A stretch of DNA of 6,042 nt from an uncultured Bacilli bacterium (GCA_947627525.1 CANQWJ010000082.1:1-6042), one strand, 5' to 3'. Positions 1 through 5,821 are shown, numbered from the stretch's first letter. Translations and numbers: made by a program. Notes: generated by a model from the letters alone, not told the origin.

Positions 1-1358
1 GATCCACCAGCAGAATCACCCTCAACGATAAATATTTCAGATATGGTTGGATCTTTACTCTTACAATCTGATAATTTACCAAAGAAGTTAGTCGTTGCTA
101 AATCACTTTTACGAGTTGCTTCTCTTGCTTTTTTAGCAGCCATACGGGCATTTCTTGCAAGAACAGCTTTATTTATAATAATTCTTGCTTCTTCTGGATT
201 TTCTAATAAAAATCTTTCAAATCCTTCAGCAAATATATTATCTGCTAAATTTTTAACTTCTGAATTACCTAAACGTCCCTTTGTTTGTCCTTCAAATTGC
301 GGATTTGGATGCTTACAAGAAATAATCATTGTAAGACCTTCCTTAACATCGTCATCCTTTAAATTTTCATCTTTTTCTTTTAAAATATTATTCTTTCTAG
401 CATAGTTATTAATAACACGCGTTAAAGCTCTTTTTACACCATCTTCATGTGTTCCACCATCATGAGTATTGATATTATTAACAAAAGAATAAATATTAGC
501 ATTATATGAAGTGTTATATTGCATTGCTACTTCAAAGAAAACGCCATTTTTTTCACCACTTAAATGAATGATATCTTCATGAATTGGCGTCTTTCCTTGA
601 TTAATAAATCTAACATACTCACTAATACCACCTTCATACATAAATGTTTCACCAGTAGTATCTTCCATATCACGGTCATCTCTTATATTAATTGATAAGC
701 CACGATTTAAGAAAGCTAATTCACGAATTCTTGTTTTAAGTGTTTCATAATCATAAATATCAGTATCAAATATATCTGGATCTGGTTTAAAAGTAACAGT
801 CGTACCTGTACGTTCTTCAGAACATTCACCAATAACATGTAATGGTTCTGTTGTATGTCCCCCATTTTCAAAACGCATTTTATGAATTTTACCATGTTTA
901 TAAACTGTTACTTCAACCCATTTAGATAAGGCATTAACAACACTTGCTCCAACACCGTGAAGTCCTCCAGATACCTTATATCCGCCACCACCAAATTTAC
1001 CACCAGCATGCAATACTGTATAAACTGTTTCAACTGTTGATACACCAGTTTTTGGATGGATATCAACTGGAATTCCACGACCATTATCTTTTACTGTTAT
1101 TGAATTATCTTTATTAATAACAACTTCAATTGTATCACAAAAACCTGCTAAAGCTTCATCTATTGAGTTATCAACAATTTCCCAAACAAGATGATGTAAT
1201 CCTTTAACATCAGTCGTTCCTATATACATTCCTGGTCTTCTTCTTACAGCTTCTAATCCCTCTAATACTTGAATTGCTGAAGAATCATAATCAGTATCAC
1301 TATCTACTGTTGTATCAATTTCATCCTCTAGATTCTTTTCTACTACTTTCTCTTCCAT
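1..1358 (-). CDS. gyrB: DNA gyrase subunit B, N-terminal part (cut by window edge)
   Basis: ATPase subunit of DNA gyrase, which with GyrA introduces negative supercoils ahead of replication forks. I translated the minus strand: 452 complete codons are visible and the gene continues past base 1. Seen: QVLEGLEAVRRRPGMYIG (about residues 30-47), the GHKL ATP-site helix EIVDNSIDEALAG (60-72), DNGRGIP, the glycine-rich lid with GGLHGVG (131-137), the ATP-contacting QTK (358-360), and the start of the Toprim domain with EGDSAGG (446-452). The start is the ATG at 1358, with the Shine-Dalgarno AAGGTGGAG six bases upstream. Before the conserved QVLEGLEA block there are about 29 residues, acidic and longer than the roughly 12 in Bacillus subtilis GyrB. 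The first 38 bases overlap the end of recF in another frame. ParE is the only realistic alternative; the position after recF and the NSEV following the QTK loop favour GyrB. The rest of Toprim and the C-terminal part lie outside the window. Confidence 0.97.
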   Translation of the reverse strand, partial: MEEKVVEKNLEDEIDTTVDSDTDYDSSAIQVLEGLEAVRRRPGMYIGTTDVKGLHHLVWEIVDNSIDEALAGFCDTIEVVINKDNSITVKDNGRGIPVDIHPKTGVSTVETVYTVLHAGGKFGGGGYKVSGGLHGVGASVVNALSKWVEVTVYKHGKIHKMRFENGGHTTEPLHVIGECSEERTGTTVTFKPDPDIFDTDIYDYETLKTRIRELAFLNRGLSINIRDDRDMEDTTGETFMYEGGISEYVRFINQGKTPIHEDIIHLSGEKNGVFFEVAMQYNTSYNANIYSFVNNINTHDGGTHEDGVKRALTRVINNYARKNNILKEKDENLKDDDVKEGLTMIISCKHPNPQFEGQTKGRLGNSEVKNLADNIFAEGFERFLLENPEEARIIINKAVLARNARMAAKKAREATRKSDLATTNFFGKLSDCKSKDPTISEIFIVEGDSAGG

Positions 1359-2478
1359 TATTATCTCCACCTTTTTCAATTATTTTTCCATCTTTTACTT
1401 TAATAATTTTCGAATTCATTAATATTTCTTTACCAATATCCTTAGTATCATTTGATGTAATAATTACTTGATAATCATCATTAATATATTTCATTAATCT
1501 ATTTTTCTTTTTCTTATCTAATTCACTAAATATATCATCTAATAATATTACTGGTTTAGTTCCTGTTTTCTCTTCAAATATAGGAATTTCTGCAAATTTC
1601 AAAGCAATAAAAGCAATTTTTTGTTGACCTTGTGAACCATATATCTTAATATCATTTTCTTCTATAATAAAAGTGAAATCATCACGATGTGGTCCATATA
1701 AAGTCATCCCCATTAAGATTTCTCTCTTTATATTTTTCTTATATTTATCTTTTAAAATTTCTCTTAATTTATCTCTATCAAAATCATTAATTTCTATATT
1801 TGGTTGATATAATATTTTTAAATTACTAATCTCCATAATATTTTCATATATTTTAGATAAATTTTCATTTATATTATTAATAAAATTATTTCTTTCAATA
1901 TATATATCTAACTCACGTTCAATAAGATTATTAGTCAATATATCTAAATAACTATAATCACTCAAATTATTAGTTAATAATAATTTTAAATAATCATTAC
2001 GCATTTTTAAAATCTTATTAAATTCATTATATTTTTTTATATAATTACTTGATAATTGACTTATTTCAATATTTAAAAAATTACGACGTTCTGAAGGTGA
2101 TCCTTTTATTATTTGCAAATCATCAGGAGAAGATAAAATTACATATAAATTACCTATATAATCTGATATTTTATTTATAATATTATCGTTTAATTTAACT
2201 ATTTTATTGTTATTATGTAATTCTACTGATAATTTTTTAAAAACACTATTATCTTTTATCTCACCAACTACGATAAATTTTTCTTGATTATTTCTTATCA
2301 AATTTGCATCATTAGTTGTACGATAAGATTTTGTTAAAGCTAAGGTATATATACTTTCTAATAAATTTGTCTTTCCTTGAGCATTATCTCCTATAATAAT
2401 ATTTATATTTTTCGAAAAGTTAATATTTAAATTTGCATAATTTCTAAAATTTACTAATTTAATTTTTCTTAAAATCAA
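1321..2478 (-). CDS. recF: DNA replication and repair protein RecF (TTG start)
   Basis: RecF is an SMC-like ATPase that acts with RecO and RecR to load RecA at single-strand gaps and stalled forks. The 385-residue product has Walker A GDNAQGKTN (30-38), the RecF-typical KGSPSERRNFL (125-135), GPHRDD (262-267), the ABC signature GSQGQQ (281-286) and Walker B with D-loop VILLDDIFSELD (310-321). The start is TTG: the N-terminus MILRKIKLVNFRNY then matches the family exactly, and no in-frame ATG lies nearby. The TTG has no Shine-Dalgarno of its own; it overlaps the TGA of a short leader ORF that does. The protein is about 15 residues longer than B. subtilis RecF (370 residues, from memory). The extra polar tail after about residue 369 is encoded where recF overlaps gyrB and is probably a by-product of that overlap. 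The stop is TGA. yaaB/remB, common between recF and gyrB in Bacilli, is absent. Confidence 0.96.
   Translation of the reverse strand: MILRKIKLVNFRNYANLNINFSKNINIIIGDNAQGKTNLLESIYTLALTKSYRTTNDANLIRNNQEKFIVVGEIKDNSVFKKLSVELHNNNKIVKLNDNIINKISDYIGNLYVILSSPDDLQIIKGSPSERRNFLNIEISQLSSNYIKKYNEFNKILKMRNDYLKLLLTNNLSDYSYLDILTNNLIERELDIYIERNNFINNINENLSKIYENIMEISNLKILYQPNIEINDFDRDKLREILKDKYKKNIKREILMGMTLYGPHRDDFTFIIEENDIKIYGSQGQQKIAFIALKFAEIPIFEEKTGTKPVILLDDIFSELDKKKKNRLMKYINDDYQVIITSNDTKDIGKEILMNSKIIKVKDGKIIEKGGDNNGRESSRKESRG
1365..1373 (-). promoter_or_regulatory. gyrB ribosome binding site inside recF
   Basis: AAGGTGGAG lies six bases before the gyrB ATG and wholly within the recF reading frame. It fixes the gyrB start at 1358 even though recF is still open there. 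It resembles the AAGGTGG used by the recF leader ORF. No separate promoter match was found just upstream, so gyrB is most likely expressed from the recF transcript with the two genes translationally linked. Confidence 0.8.
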
Positions 2479-2501
2479 TTTAAAGTATCATAAATGCTCA
2501 T
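2475..2501 (-). CDS. Putative 8-codon leader ORF overlapping the recF start
   Basis: An ATG with a good Shine-Dalgarno (AAGGTGG at 2506-2512, four bases before it) opens the frame MSIYDTLN and stops at TGA (2475-2477). The stop shares bases with the recF TTG (2476-2478) in the arrangement TTGA. This is the usual geometry for termination-reinitiation coupling, in which ribosomes finishing the leader restart on recF. The recF frame is exactly -1 relative to this ORF. The best ribosome binding site upstream of recF belongs to this ORF, not to the TTG. A single-base sequencing error that hides an N-terminal extension of recF is possible but would make RecF longer than its family. Translation of the peptide is inferred, not shown. 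Confidence 0.5.
   Translation of the reverse strand: MSIYDTLN
2478..2484 (-). other. Possible -1 frameshift heptamer before recF
   Basis: The last codons of the leader ORF read T TTA AAT, which fits the X XXY YYZ pattern of -1 slippery sites in the correct frame, and is followed directly by TGA. A -1 slip here would place ribosomes in the recF frame and give RecF with an eight-residue N-terminal extension. The pattern arises easily in AT-rich DNA, and no downstream stimulatory structure is evident, so reinitiation at TTG remains the simpler reading. Confidence 0.25.
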
Positions 2502-2546
2502 ATTTCCACCTTAACCCTTTACTACTAGTCCTATACATACATTTAC

Positions 2547-2575
2547 ATTATATCATAATTTGGGCGTTTTTTAAA
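2547..2575 (-). promoter_or_regulatory. Extended -10 promoter for recF-gyrB
   Basis: A perfect TATAAT (2552 to 2547) is preceded by TGA, giving the extended -10 pattern TGnTATAAT. TTTAAA (2575 to 2570) stands 17 bases further upstream as a moderate -35 match (4 of 6). Transcription would begin near 2540, about 40 bases before the leader ORF, and would serve recF and gyrB. It lies just beyond the comK terminator. Confidence 0.7.
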
Positions 2576-2576
2576 T

Positions 2577-2603
2577 AAAAAAAGGTTTTTTAGGCCCTTT
2601 TTT
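2577..2603 (-). terminator. Intrinsic terminator after the comK-like gene
   Basis: On the minus strand, AAAAAAGG (2603 to 2596) pairs with CCTTTTTT (2585 to 2578) across a 10-base loop, and the T-run continues. It starts 15 bases after the comK-like stop codon. The stem is AT-rich with only two G-C pairs. Because the arms are A-tracts and T-tracts, a similar fold forms on the plus strand, so it may be bidirectional. It would separate the comK-like transcript from recF. Confidence 0.6.
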
Positions 2604-2617
2604 AACTTTTTATTTTT

Positions 2618-3070
2618 TCAATTCTTATTAATCTTTCTTTTTCGACAAATAAGTTCTAACATAGATGACCTCGATATTTGATTTTCTAATGATAATTTTG
2701 ACATATCAATCTCTACTTCTTCATTATTAGTAAAGGTTATTTTTATATTTTGTCCTTTTTTATCATATCTCTTTATAAAATTATAATTTATCCAACAGCA
2801 ATCACTCAATAAACTAGATTTAGTAGGAAAAAAGATAATATTTTCACTTTCTTCAATAACTATAGGTATTTTATAACTACTATTGAGCATCTTTTTAGCA
2901 GCTGATAACCTTCCTTTATAACTACTACCATAATATTCACAACTATCTTCCATTATTTCATATGCAGTTTTATCAATTACATATTCATTATCATACTCTT
3001 TTATTAATGTCTGATTGTAATTAATTGGTATTACAGCCATAGTTAACTCATTAATTTCATATTCATTCAT
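2618..3070 (-). CDS. comK: ComK-family competence transcription factor (short form)
   Basis: ComK is the master activator of late competence genes in Bacillus and binds paired AT-boxes in the minor groove. This 150-residue protein matches B. subtilis ComK (192 residues, compared from memory) across its core: YEINELTMAVIP (4-15) against YEVNGATIAVLP; SCEYYGSSYKGR (43-54) against SCRFFGSSYAGR; FFPTKSS (80-86) against LFPTLSS; CCWINY (91-96) against CGWISH; and ENQISRSSML (129-138) against ENQVYRTAWL. It stops soon after that last block, so the ComK C-terminal region with the FMLYPK motif bound by MecA/ClpC is missing. The start is ATG with a strong Shine-Dalgarno (AAGGGGG at 3079-3085, eight bases before). 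It occupies the slot between dnaN and recF where yaaA is usual. Base composition resembles its neighbours, with no sign of recent transfer. It appears to be a single-gene unit with its own promoter, an operator-like array and a terminator. The assignment rests on motif matches only. Confidence 0.88.
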   Translation of the reverse strand: MNEYEINELTMAVIPINYNQTLIKEYDNEYVIDKTAYEIMEDSCEYYGSSYKGRLSAAKKMLNSSYKIPIVIEESENIIFFPTKSSLLSDCCWINYNFIKRYDKKGQNIKITFTNNEEVEIDMSKLSLENQISRSSMLELICRKRKINKN

Positions 3071-3103
3071 AAAAAATTCCCCCTTACAAATACAAATTAA
3101 AAA

Positions 3104-3125
3104 GTTATGATAATAATATCATAAC
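3104..3125 (-). promoter_or_regulatory. Perfect 9-bp palindrome over the comK promoter
   Basis: GTTATGATA (3104-3112) and TATCATAAC (3117-3125) form a perfect inverted repeat with a 4-base spacer ATAA. It covers the candidate -10. It could be the operator of a dimeric regulator. Alternatively, since CTTTTTAATTT follows the arm on the minus strand, it could be a weak AT-rich terminator of dnaN. The stem has only two G-C pairs per strand, which favours the operator reading slightly. Confidence 0.5.
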
Positions 3126-3135
3126 CCTTTGTCGA
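3107..3135 (-). promoter_or_regulatory. Probable promoter of the comK-like gene
   Basis: TCGACA (3135 to 3130, one mismatch to TTGACA) and TATCAT (3112 to 3107, one mismatch to TATAAT) are separated by exactly 17 bases. Transcription would start near 3100, giving a leader of about 30 bases before the ATG. The -35 lies inside the nearest TGTCGAA site and the -10 lies inside the palindrome, so proteins bound at either would act directly on RNA polymerase. Confidence 0.55.
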
Positions 3136-3176
3136 AATATTTCCTATTTTGTCGAAAAATATTTTTTTATGTCGAA
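3130..3176 (-). repeat. Three TGTCGAA sites at exact 20-bp spacing (Spo0A-box-like array)
   Basis: TGTCGAA occurs on the plus strand at 3130-3136, 3150-3156 and 3170-3176, all in one orientation with a 20-bp period, close to two helical turns. The heptamer is identical to the known Spo0A-box consensus. The array fills the space between the dnaN stop (3179) and the comK-like promoter, and its nearest copy overlaps the -35. This resembles promoters activated by a Spo0A-type response regulator. Two further copies occur in coding DNA, at 2641-2647 and 4600-4606, both in Cys-Arg-Lys codons and in the opposite orientation; these are probably chance. The identity of the binding protein is inferred. 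Confidence 0.7.
3155..3168. promoter_or_regulatory. Possible ComK AT-box (AAAA-N5-TTTT)
   Basis: This 14-base A/T tract contains AAAA-N5-TTTT, the half-site pattern recognised by Bacillus ComK, in two overlapping registers. ComK normally needs two such boxes at set spacing; a clear second box is not visible. In DNA this AT-rich the pattern is frequent, so autoregulation is only a suggestion. Confidence 0.25.
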
Positions 3177-3178
3177 TT

Positions 3179-4303
3179 TTAATATGTTCTAATTGGAAGA
3201 ACTAATTGTGTTAATTCTTCATCATCTTTATCTTTAATAATAATTGGTTTTATTTCACCAACAAAACTTAGCTCAACTTTATCTCCTGTAAATGAACGTA
3301 ATGCTTCCATCATATATCTAGCACTAAATGAAATCTTTATATTTTCATCATTATCTTTTTCGATAGCCATTTTTTCTTCAACACGCCCTATTTCGGCTGA
3401 TGAAGAACGCATGATTAAAGTATTATCATTTGTTTCAAGCGTTACTATATTCTTTTCACGATCAGATGTTAAAATACTAGCACGATCAATTACATCATAT
3501 AAATCATTTAAATTAGCTGTAACTTTTAAAATACAATCATTTGGGAATAAATTACTAGTATTTGGATAACTTCCACTAATTAAACGAGATTGAAAGATAA
3601 TATTATCATATTTAAATAGAATCTTATTATTAAAAATATGAATTTCTATATTATTGTCATTATCATTTAAGATTCTTGAAAACTCAATAACATTTTTTCC
3701 AGGAACAACAACATTATAATTTTCTTCAGATGGTGTTGGTAAAGTAATAACTTTTCTTGCTAAACGATAAGAATCAGTTGCATTACATTCCATAATATTG
3801 CCATTTATTTTAAAGTTAATTCCTGTTAATATTTGTCTTGATTCATCATTAGATGTAGCAAAAGCTGTTTGATTAACAATTGCTTTAAAAATACGATTAT
3901 TAATAGAAACAAAATCTTCTTTTTCTTCTAAATTAATTTTAGGATATTCACTTTGACTAATACCATTTAAATTAAATTCACTATTTTCTGTGTAAATTAA
4001 TATTTTTAAATCATCTATTACTTCAATATTAATAAATTCATCTGGTAATTTCTTTACTATATCTAATATATATTTACCTTGAATTATAATAATACCTTCT
4101 TTTTCAATAGTCATATCATCTTTATCAACAGGTATAAATGTTTGAATAGTTATATCATTATCAGATGCTGTTAAAGTAAGACCATCTTGTTTTAATTCAA
4201 ATTTTATTCCTGATAAGACCGGTATTAAATTCTTAGTAGAAATCGCTTTAGATACTTTATTTAAGTTTTCTAATAATAAATCTTTCTTAATTTTTAATTT
4301 CAT
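3179..4303 (-). CDS. dnaN: DNA polymerase III beta subunit (sliding clamp)
   Basis: The beta clamp is a homodimeric ring that encircles DNA and tethers polymerase III and repair enzymes to the template. The product has 374 residues, close to the 378 of B. subtilis DnaN, and shows the three repeated clamp domains. Recognisable blocks are MKLKIKKDLLLENLNKVSKA at the N-terminus, IPVLSGIKF (27-35), ESRQILTGI (154-162), ATDSYRLA (175-182), SRLISGSYPN (239-248), and the C-terminal LVLPIRTY (367-374) that forms part of the partner-binding pocket. The ATG has a clear Shine-Dalgarno (AAGGA at 4310-4314, six bases upstream). It follows dnaA after a 141-base spacer that also looks like part of the origin. 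Its stop TAA lies two bases from the TGTCGAA array, so control DNA for the next gene begins immediately downstream. Confidence 0.98.
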   Translation of the reverse strand: MKLKIKKDLLLENLNKVSKAISTKNLIPVLSGIKFELKQDGLTLTASDNDITIQTFIPVDKDDMTIEKEGIIIIQGKYILDIVKKLPDEFINIEVIDDLKILIYTENSEFNLNGISQSEYPKINLEEKEDFVSINNRIFKAIVNQTAFATSNDESRQILTGINFKINGNIMECNATDSYRLARKVITLPTPSEENYNVVVPGKNVIEFSRILNDNDNNIEIHIFNNKILFKYDNIIFQSRLISGSYPNTSNLFPNDCILKVTANLNDLYDVIDRASILTSDREKNIVTLETNDNTLIMRSSSAEIGRVEEKMAIEKDNDENIKISFSARYMMEALRSFTGDKVELSFVGEIKPIIIKDKDDEELTQLVLPIRTY

Positions 4304-4328
4304 AATTATTCCTTCTTTCTTATTTATT

Positions 4329-4358
4329 ATTATATATTTTTTGTATTATTAAAGTTAA
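4329..4358 (-). promoter_or_regulatory. Possible dnaN promoter
   Basis: A perfect TATAAT (4334 to 4329) has TTAACT (4358 to 4353, four of six matches) 18 bases upstream. Transcription would begin near 4322, leaving a leader of about 19 bases that still contains the dnaN ribosome binding site. The stretch is so AT-rich that chance matches are likely, and it overlaps the presumed unwinding region. Confidence 0.35.
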
Positions 4359-4359
4359 T

Positions 4360-4426
4360 ATTGTTCATAACTTTATTTTTTCCTTATTTTTTAATGATTT
4401 TTAATAAATTTAATTGTTCATAACTT
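4360..4426 (-). repeat. Two copies of a 14-bp repeat in the dnaA-dnaN spacer
   Basis: ATTGTTCATAACTT occurs at 4360-4373 and 4413-4426 in the same orientation, with starts 53 bp apart. Each copy contains TTATGAACA on the minus strand, two mismatches from the DnaA box. The second copy is joined directly to the better box ATATCCACA. They are likely weak DnaA sites or sites of another origin factor. Confidence 0.6.
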
Positions 4427-4444
4427 GTGGATATTTTTTTACTG

Positions 4445-5806
4445 TTAGTGGATTTCTTGTTCAATGTTATCAATCGTACGTGCTAATTCTTTATTCTTTT
4501 TCATTTCTTTTTCTATCTTATCACAAGAATGCATAACTGTTGAATGATCTTTACCCCCAAATTCACTACCTATTTTAGGAAATGATTCATCAGTAAGTTT
4601 TCGACATAAGTACATAGCAATTTGTCTTGGAAAAGCTACATTTGAACTACGTTTTTTACTTCTTAAATCATCAACACTTATTTGGAAATGTTTCGCAACA
4701 ATACTTTGAATTCGTGCAACATCATTCTTTTCACTAATCATACCTTTATTAACATAACTAGTTAAAGCTTCTTGAGCTAAATTGAGATCAATATCTTTGC
4801 CCCAAGTTGCTGAGTATGCAACAAGTCTTGTTAAGGCTCCTTCAAGATTACGAATATCACCATTTATCATAGAGGCCATATATTCAATAACATCTTCTGG
4901 TATTAATTGATTGATGTCCTCCCCTACTATTTTCTTTTTTAATATAGCTTTACGAAGTTCTAAATCAGGTGGAAATATATCAACTGCTAAACCCCAACCA
5001 AATCTTGTTTTTAACCTATCTTCAAGTCTTTTTAAATCGTCTGGTGAAGAATCTGATGAAATAATTATTTGTTTATTACTATCATATAAAGTATTAAATG
5101 TATGAAAAAACTCTTTTTGTGTTTCAGTAGCACCGCCTAAAAATTGAATATCATCAATGATTAAAACGTCAATATTACGATATTTTTGTTTAAAGAAGTC
5201 AACATAATCAAAGTTAGTTCCACTATCATCTTTCCGATTCATTGATACAAAGTCTGTAACAAATTGTTCACTTGTTATGTATAAAACTTTTTTATTACTA
5301 TGTTCAACTATATAATTTCCAATCGCATGCATTAAATGAGTCTTCCCTAACCCACTATTTCCATATATAAATAAAGGATTATATATTTTTCCAGGATCTT
5401 CTGCAACGGCTAAAGCTGCTGCTTGTGCAAAACGATTACTATTCCCTACTACAAAGTTTTCAAAAGTATATTTCTTTGATAGATTACTACTAATATGATA
5501 TTCTTCTCTTTTATTTTCATCAGGTTTGATCTCTTCAACAACTGGTTCTTCTTCTTGAATATCATCAATTGTTAATAATTCTAATTCATAATTAATTCCC
5601 GTTTCTTCAAAAATACATTTATTTAATAAATCTTTATAATGTAATGTTATATGTTTTATTGCTGCACTAGTTAATAAAATAATTTTAGCTACGCCATTTT
5701 CAATACTATAAAGGGATGTTCCTTCAAACCAGGTTTTATATGCTAAGTCATTTAATTCATTCTTAATTCTATCTAAAATGTTAGACCAAATGATATCCTT
5801 ATCCAT
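4445..5806 (-). CDS. dnaA: Chromosomal replication initiator DnaA
   Basis: DnaA binds DnaA boxes at oriC, assembles an ATP-dependent filament, opens the DNA and helps load the replicative helicase. The 453-residue protein has the four usual domains: domain I (about 1-85, including YKTWFEGTSL at 23-32), a short acidic linker (about 85-110), the AAA+ domain beginning YTFENFVVGNSNRFA (113-127), and the DNA-binding domain IV. Seen: Walker A GNSGLGKTH (149-157), Walker B VLIIDDIQFL (214-223), sensor I region IIISSDSSP (247-255), arginine-finger region RLKTRFGWGL (264-273), sensor II GDIRNLEGAL (316-325) and the DnaA signature GGKDHSTVMHSCDKI (417-431). The signature has Lys and Ser where GGRDHTTV is commonest. 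Length is normal (B. subtilis 446). The ATG has a Shine-Dalgarno-like GGGGGGAG seven bases upstream. DnaA-box clusters flank the gene on both sides, the Bacillus-type bipartite origin layout, which would also allow autoregulation. Confidence 0.98.
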   Translation of the reverse strand: MDKDIIWSNILDRIKNELNDLAYKTWFEGTSLYSIENGVAKIILLTSAAIKHITLHYKDLLNKCIFEETGINYELELLTIDDIQEEEPVVEEIKPDENKREEYHISSNLSKKYTFENFVVGNSNRFAQAAALAVAEDPGKIYNPLFIYGNSGLGKTHLMHAIGNYIVEHSNKKVLYITSEQFVTDFVSMNRKDDSGTNFDYVDFFKQKYRNIDVLIIDDIQFLGGATETQKEFFHTFNTLYDSNKQIIISSDSSPDDLKRLEDRLKTRFGWGLAVDIFPPDLELRKAILKKKIVGEDINQLIPEDVIEYMASMINGDIRNLEGALTRLVAYSATWGKDIDLNLAQEALTSYVNKGMISEKNDVARIQSIVAKHFQISVDDLRSKKRSSNVAFPRQIAMYLCRKLTDESFPKIGSEFGGKDHSTVMHSCDKIEKEMKKNKELARTIDNIEQEIH

Positions 5807-5821
5807 ATTACCACTCCCCCC

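Larger units (their letters stand above)
4304..4444. other. dnaA-dnaN spacer: probable origin half with unwinding region
   Basis: This 141-base spacer is almost entirely A and T. On the minus strand it starts, 10 bases after the dnaA stop, with ATATCCACA (4434 to 4426, one mismatch to the DnaA box TTATCCACA), then TTATGAACA (4423 to 4415) and a second TTATGAACA (4370 to 4362). Beyond the last box come TAA-rich runs, including TATAATAATAAATAAG (4334 to 4319), that could serve as DnaA-trio-like unwinding DNA. In B. subtilis the unwinding region also lies between dnaA and dnaN. The role is inferred from position and boxes. Confidence 0.6.

Noticed and set aside
43..405. Plus-strand open frame of 120 codons
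   Set aside because: It lies antisense to gyrB, whose conserved motifs cover the same bases; the predicted protein has no recognisable family features.
1274..1471. Plus-strand open frame of 65 codons
   Set aside because: It is antisense to the recF end and gyrB start; its hydrophobic composition is what reverse reading of AT-rich coding DNA gives.
2475..2501. TGA read as Trp to extend recF upstream (Mycoplasma code)
   Set aside because: Reading through TGA meets TAA two codons later and the frame is not that of recF; TGG is used for Trp and TGA ends two genes.
2562..2597. Alternative pairing of GGGC (2562-2565) with GCCC (2594-2597) as a riboswitch-like switch with the terminator
   Set aside because: Only four pairs flank A/T tracts that can pair in many ways; there is no conserved aptamer-like sequence.
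2641..2647. Fourth TGTCGAA site near the end of the comK-like gene, in the opposite orientation
   Set aside because: It encodes Cys-Arg-Lys in frame, as does another copy in dnaA at 4600-4606; both are probably coding coincidences and are out of phase with the array.
4911..5105. Plus-strand open frame of 64 codons
   Set aside because: It is antisense to the DnaA AAA+ region and has no convincing ribosome binding site.
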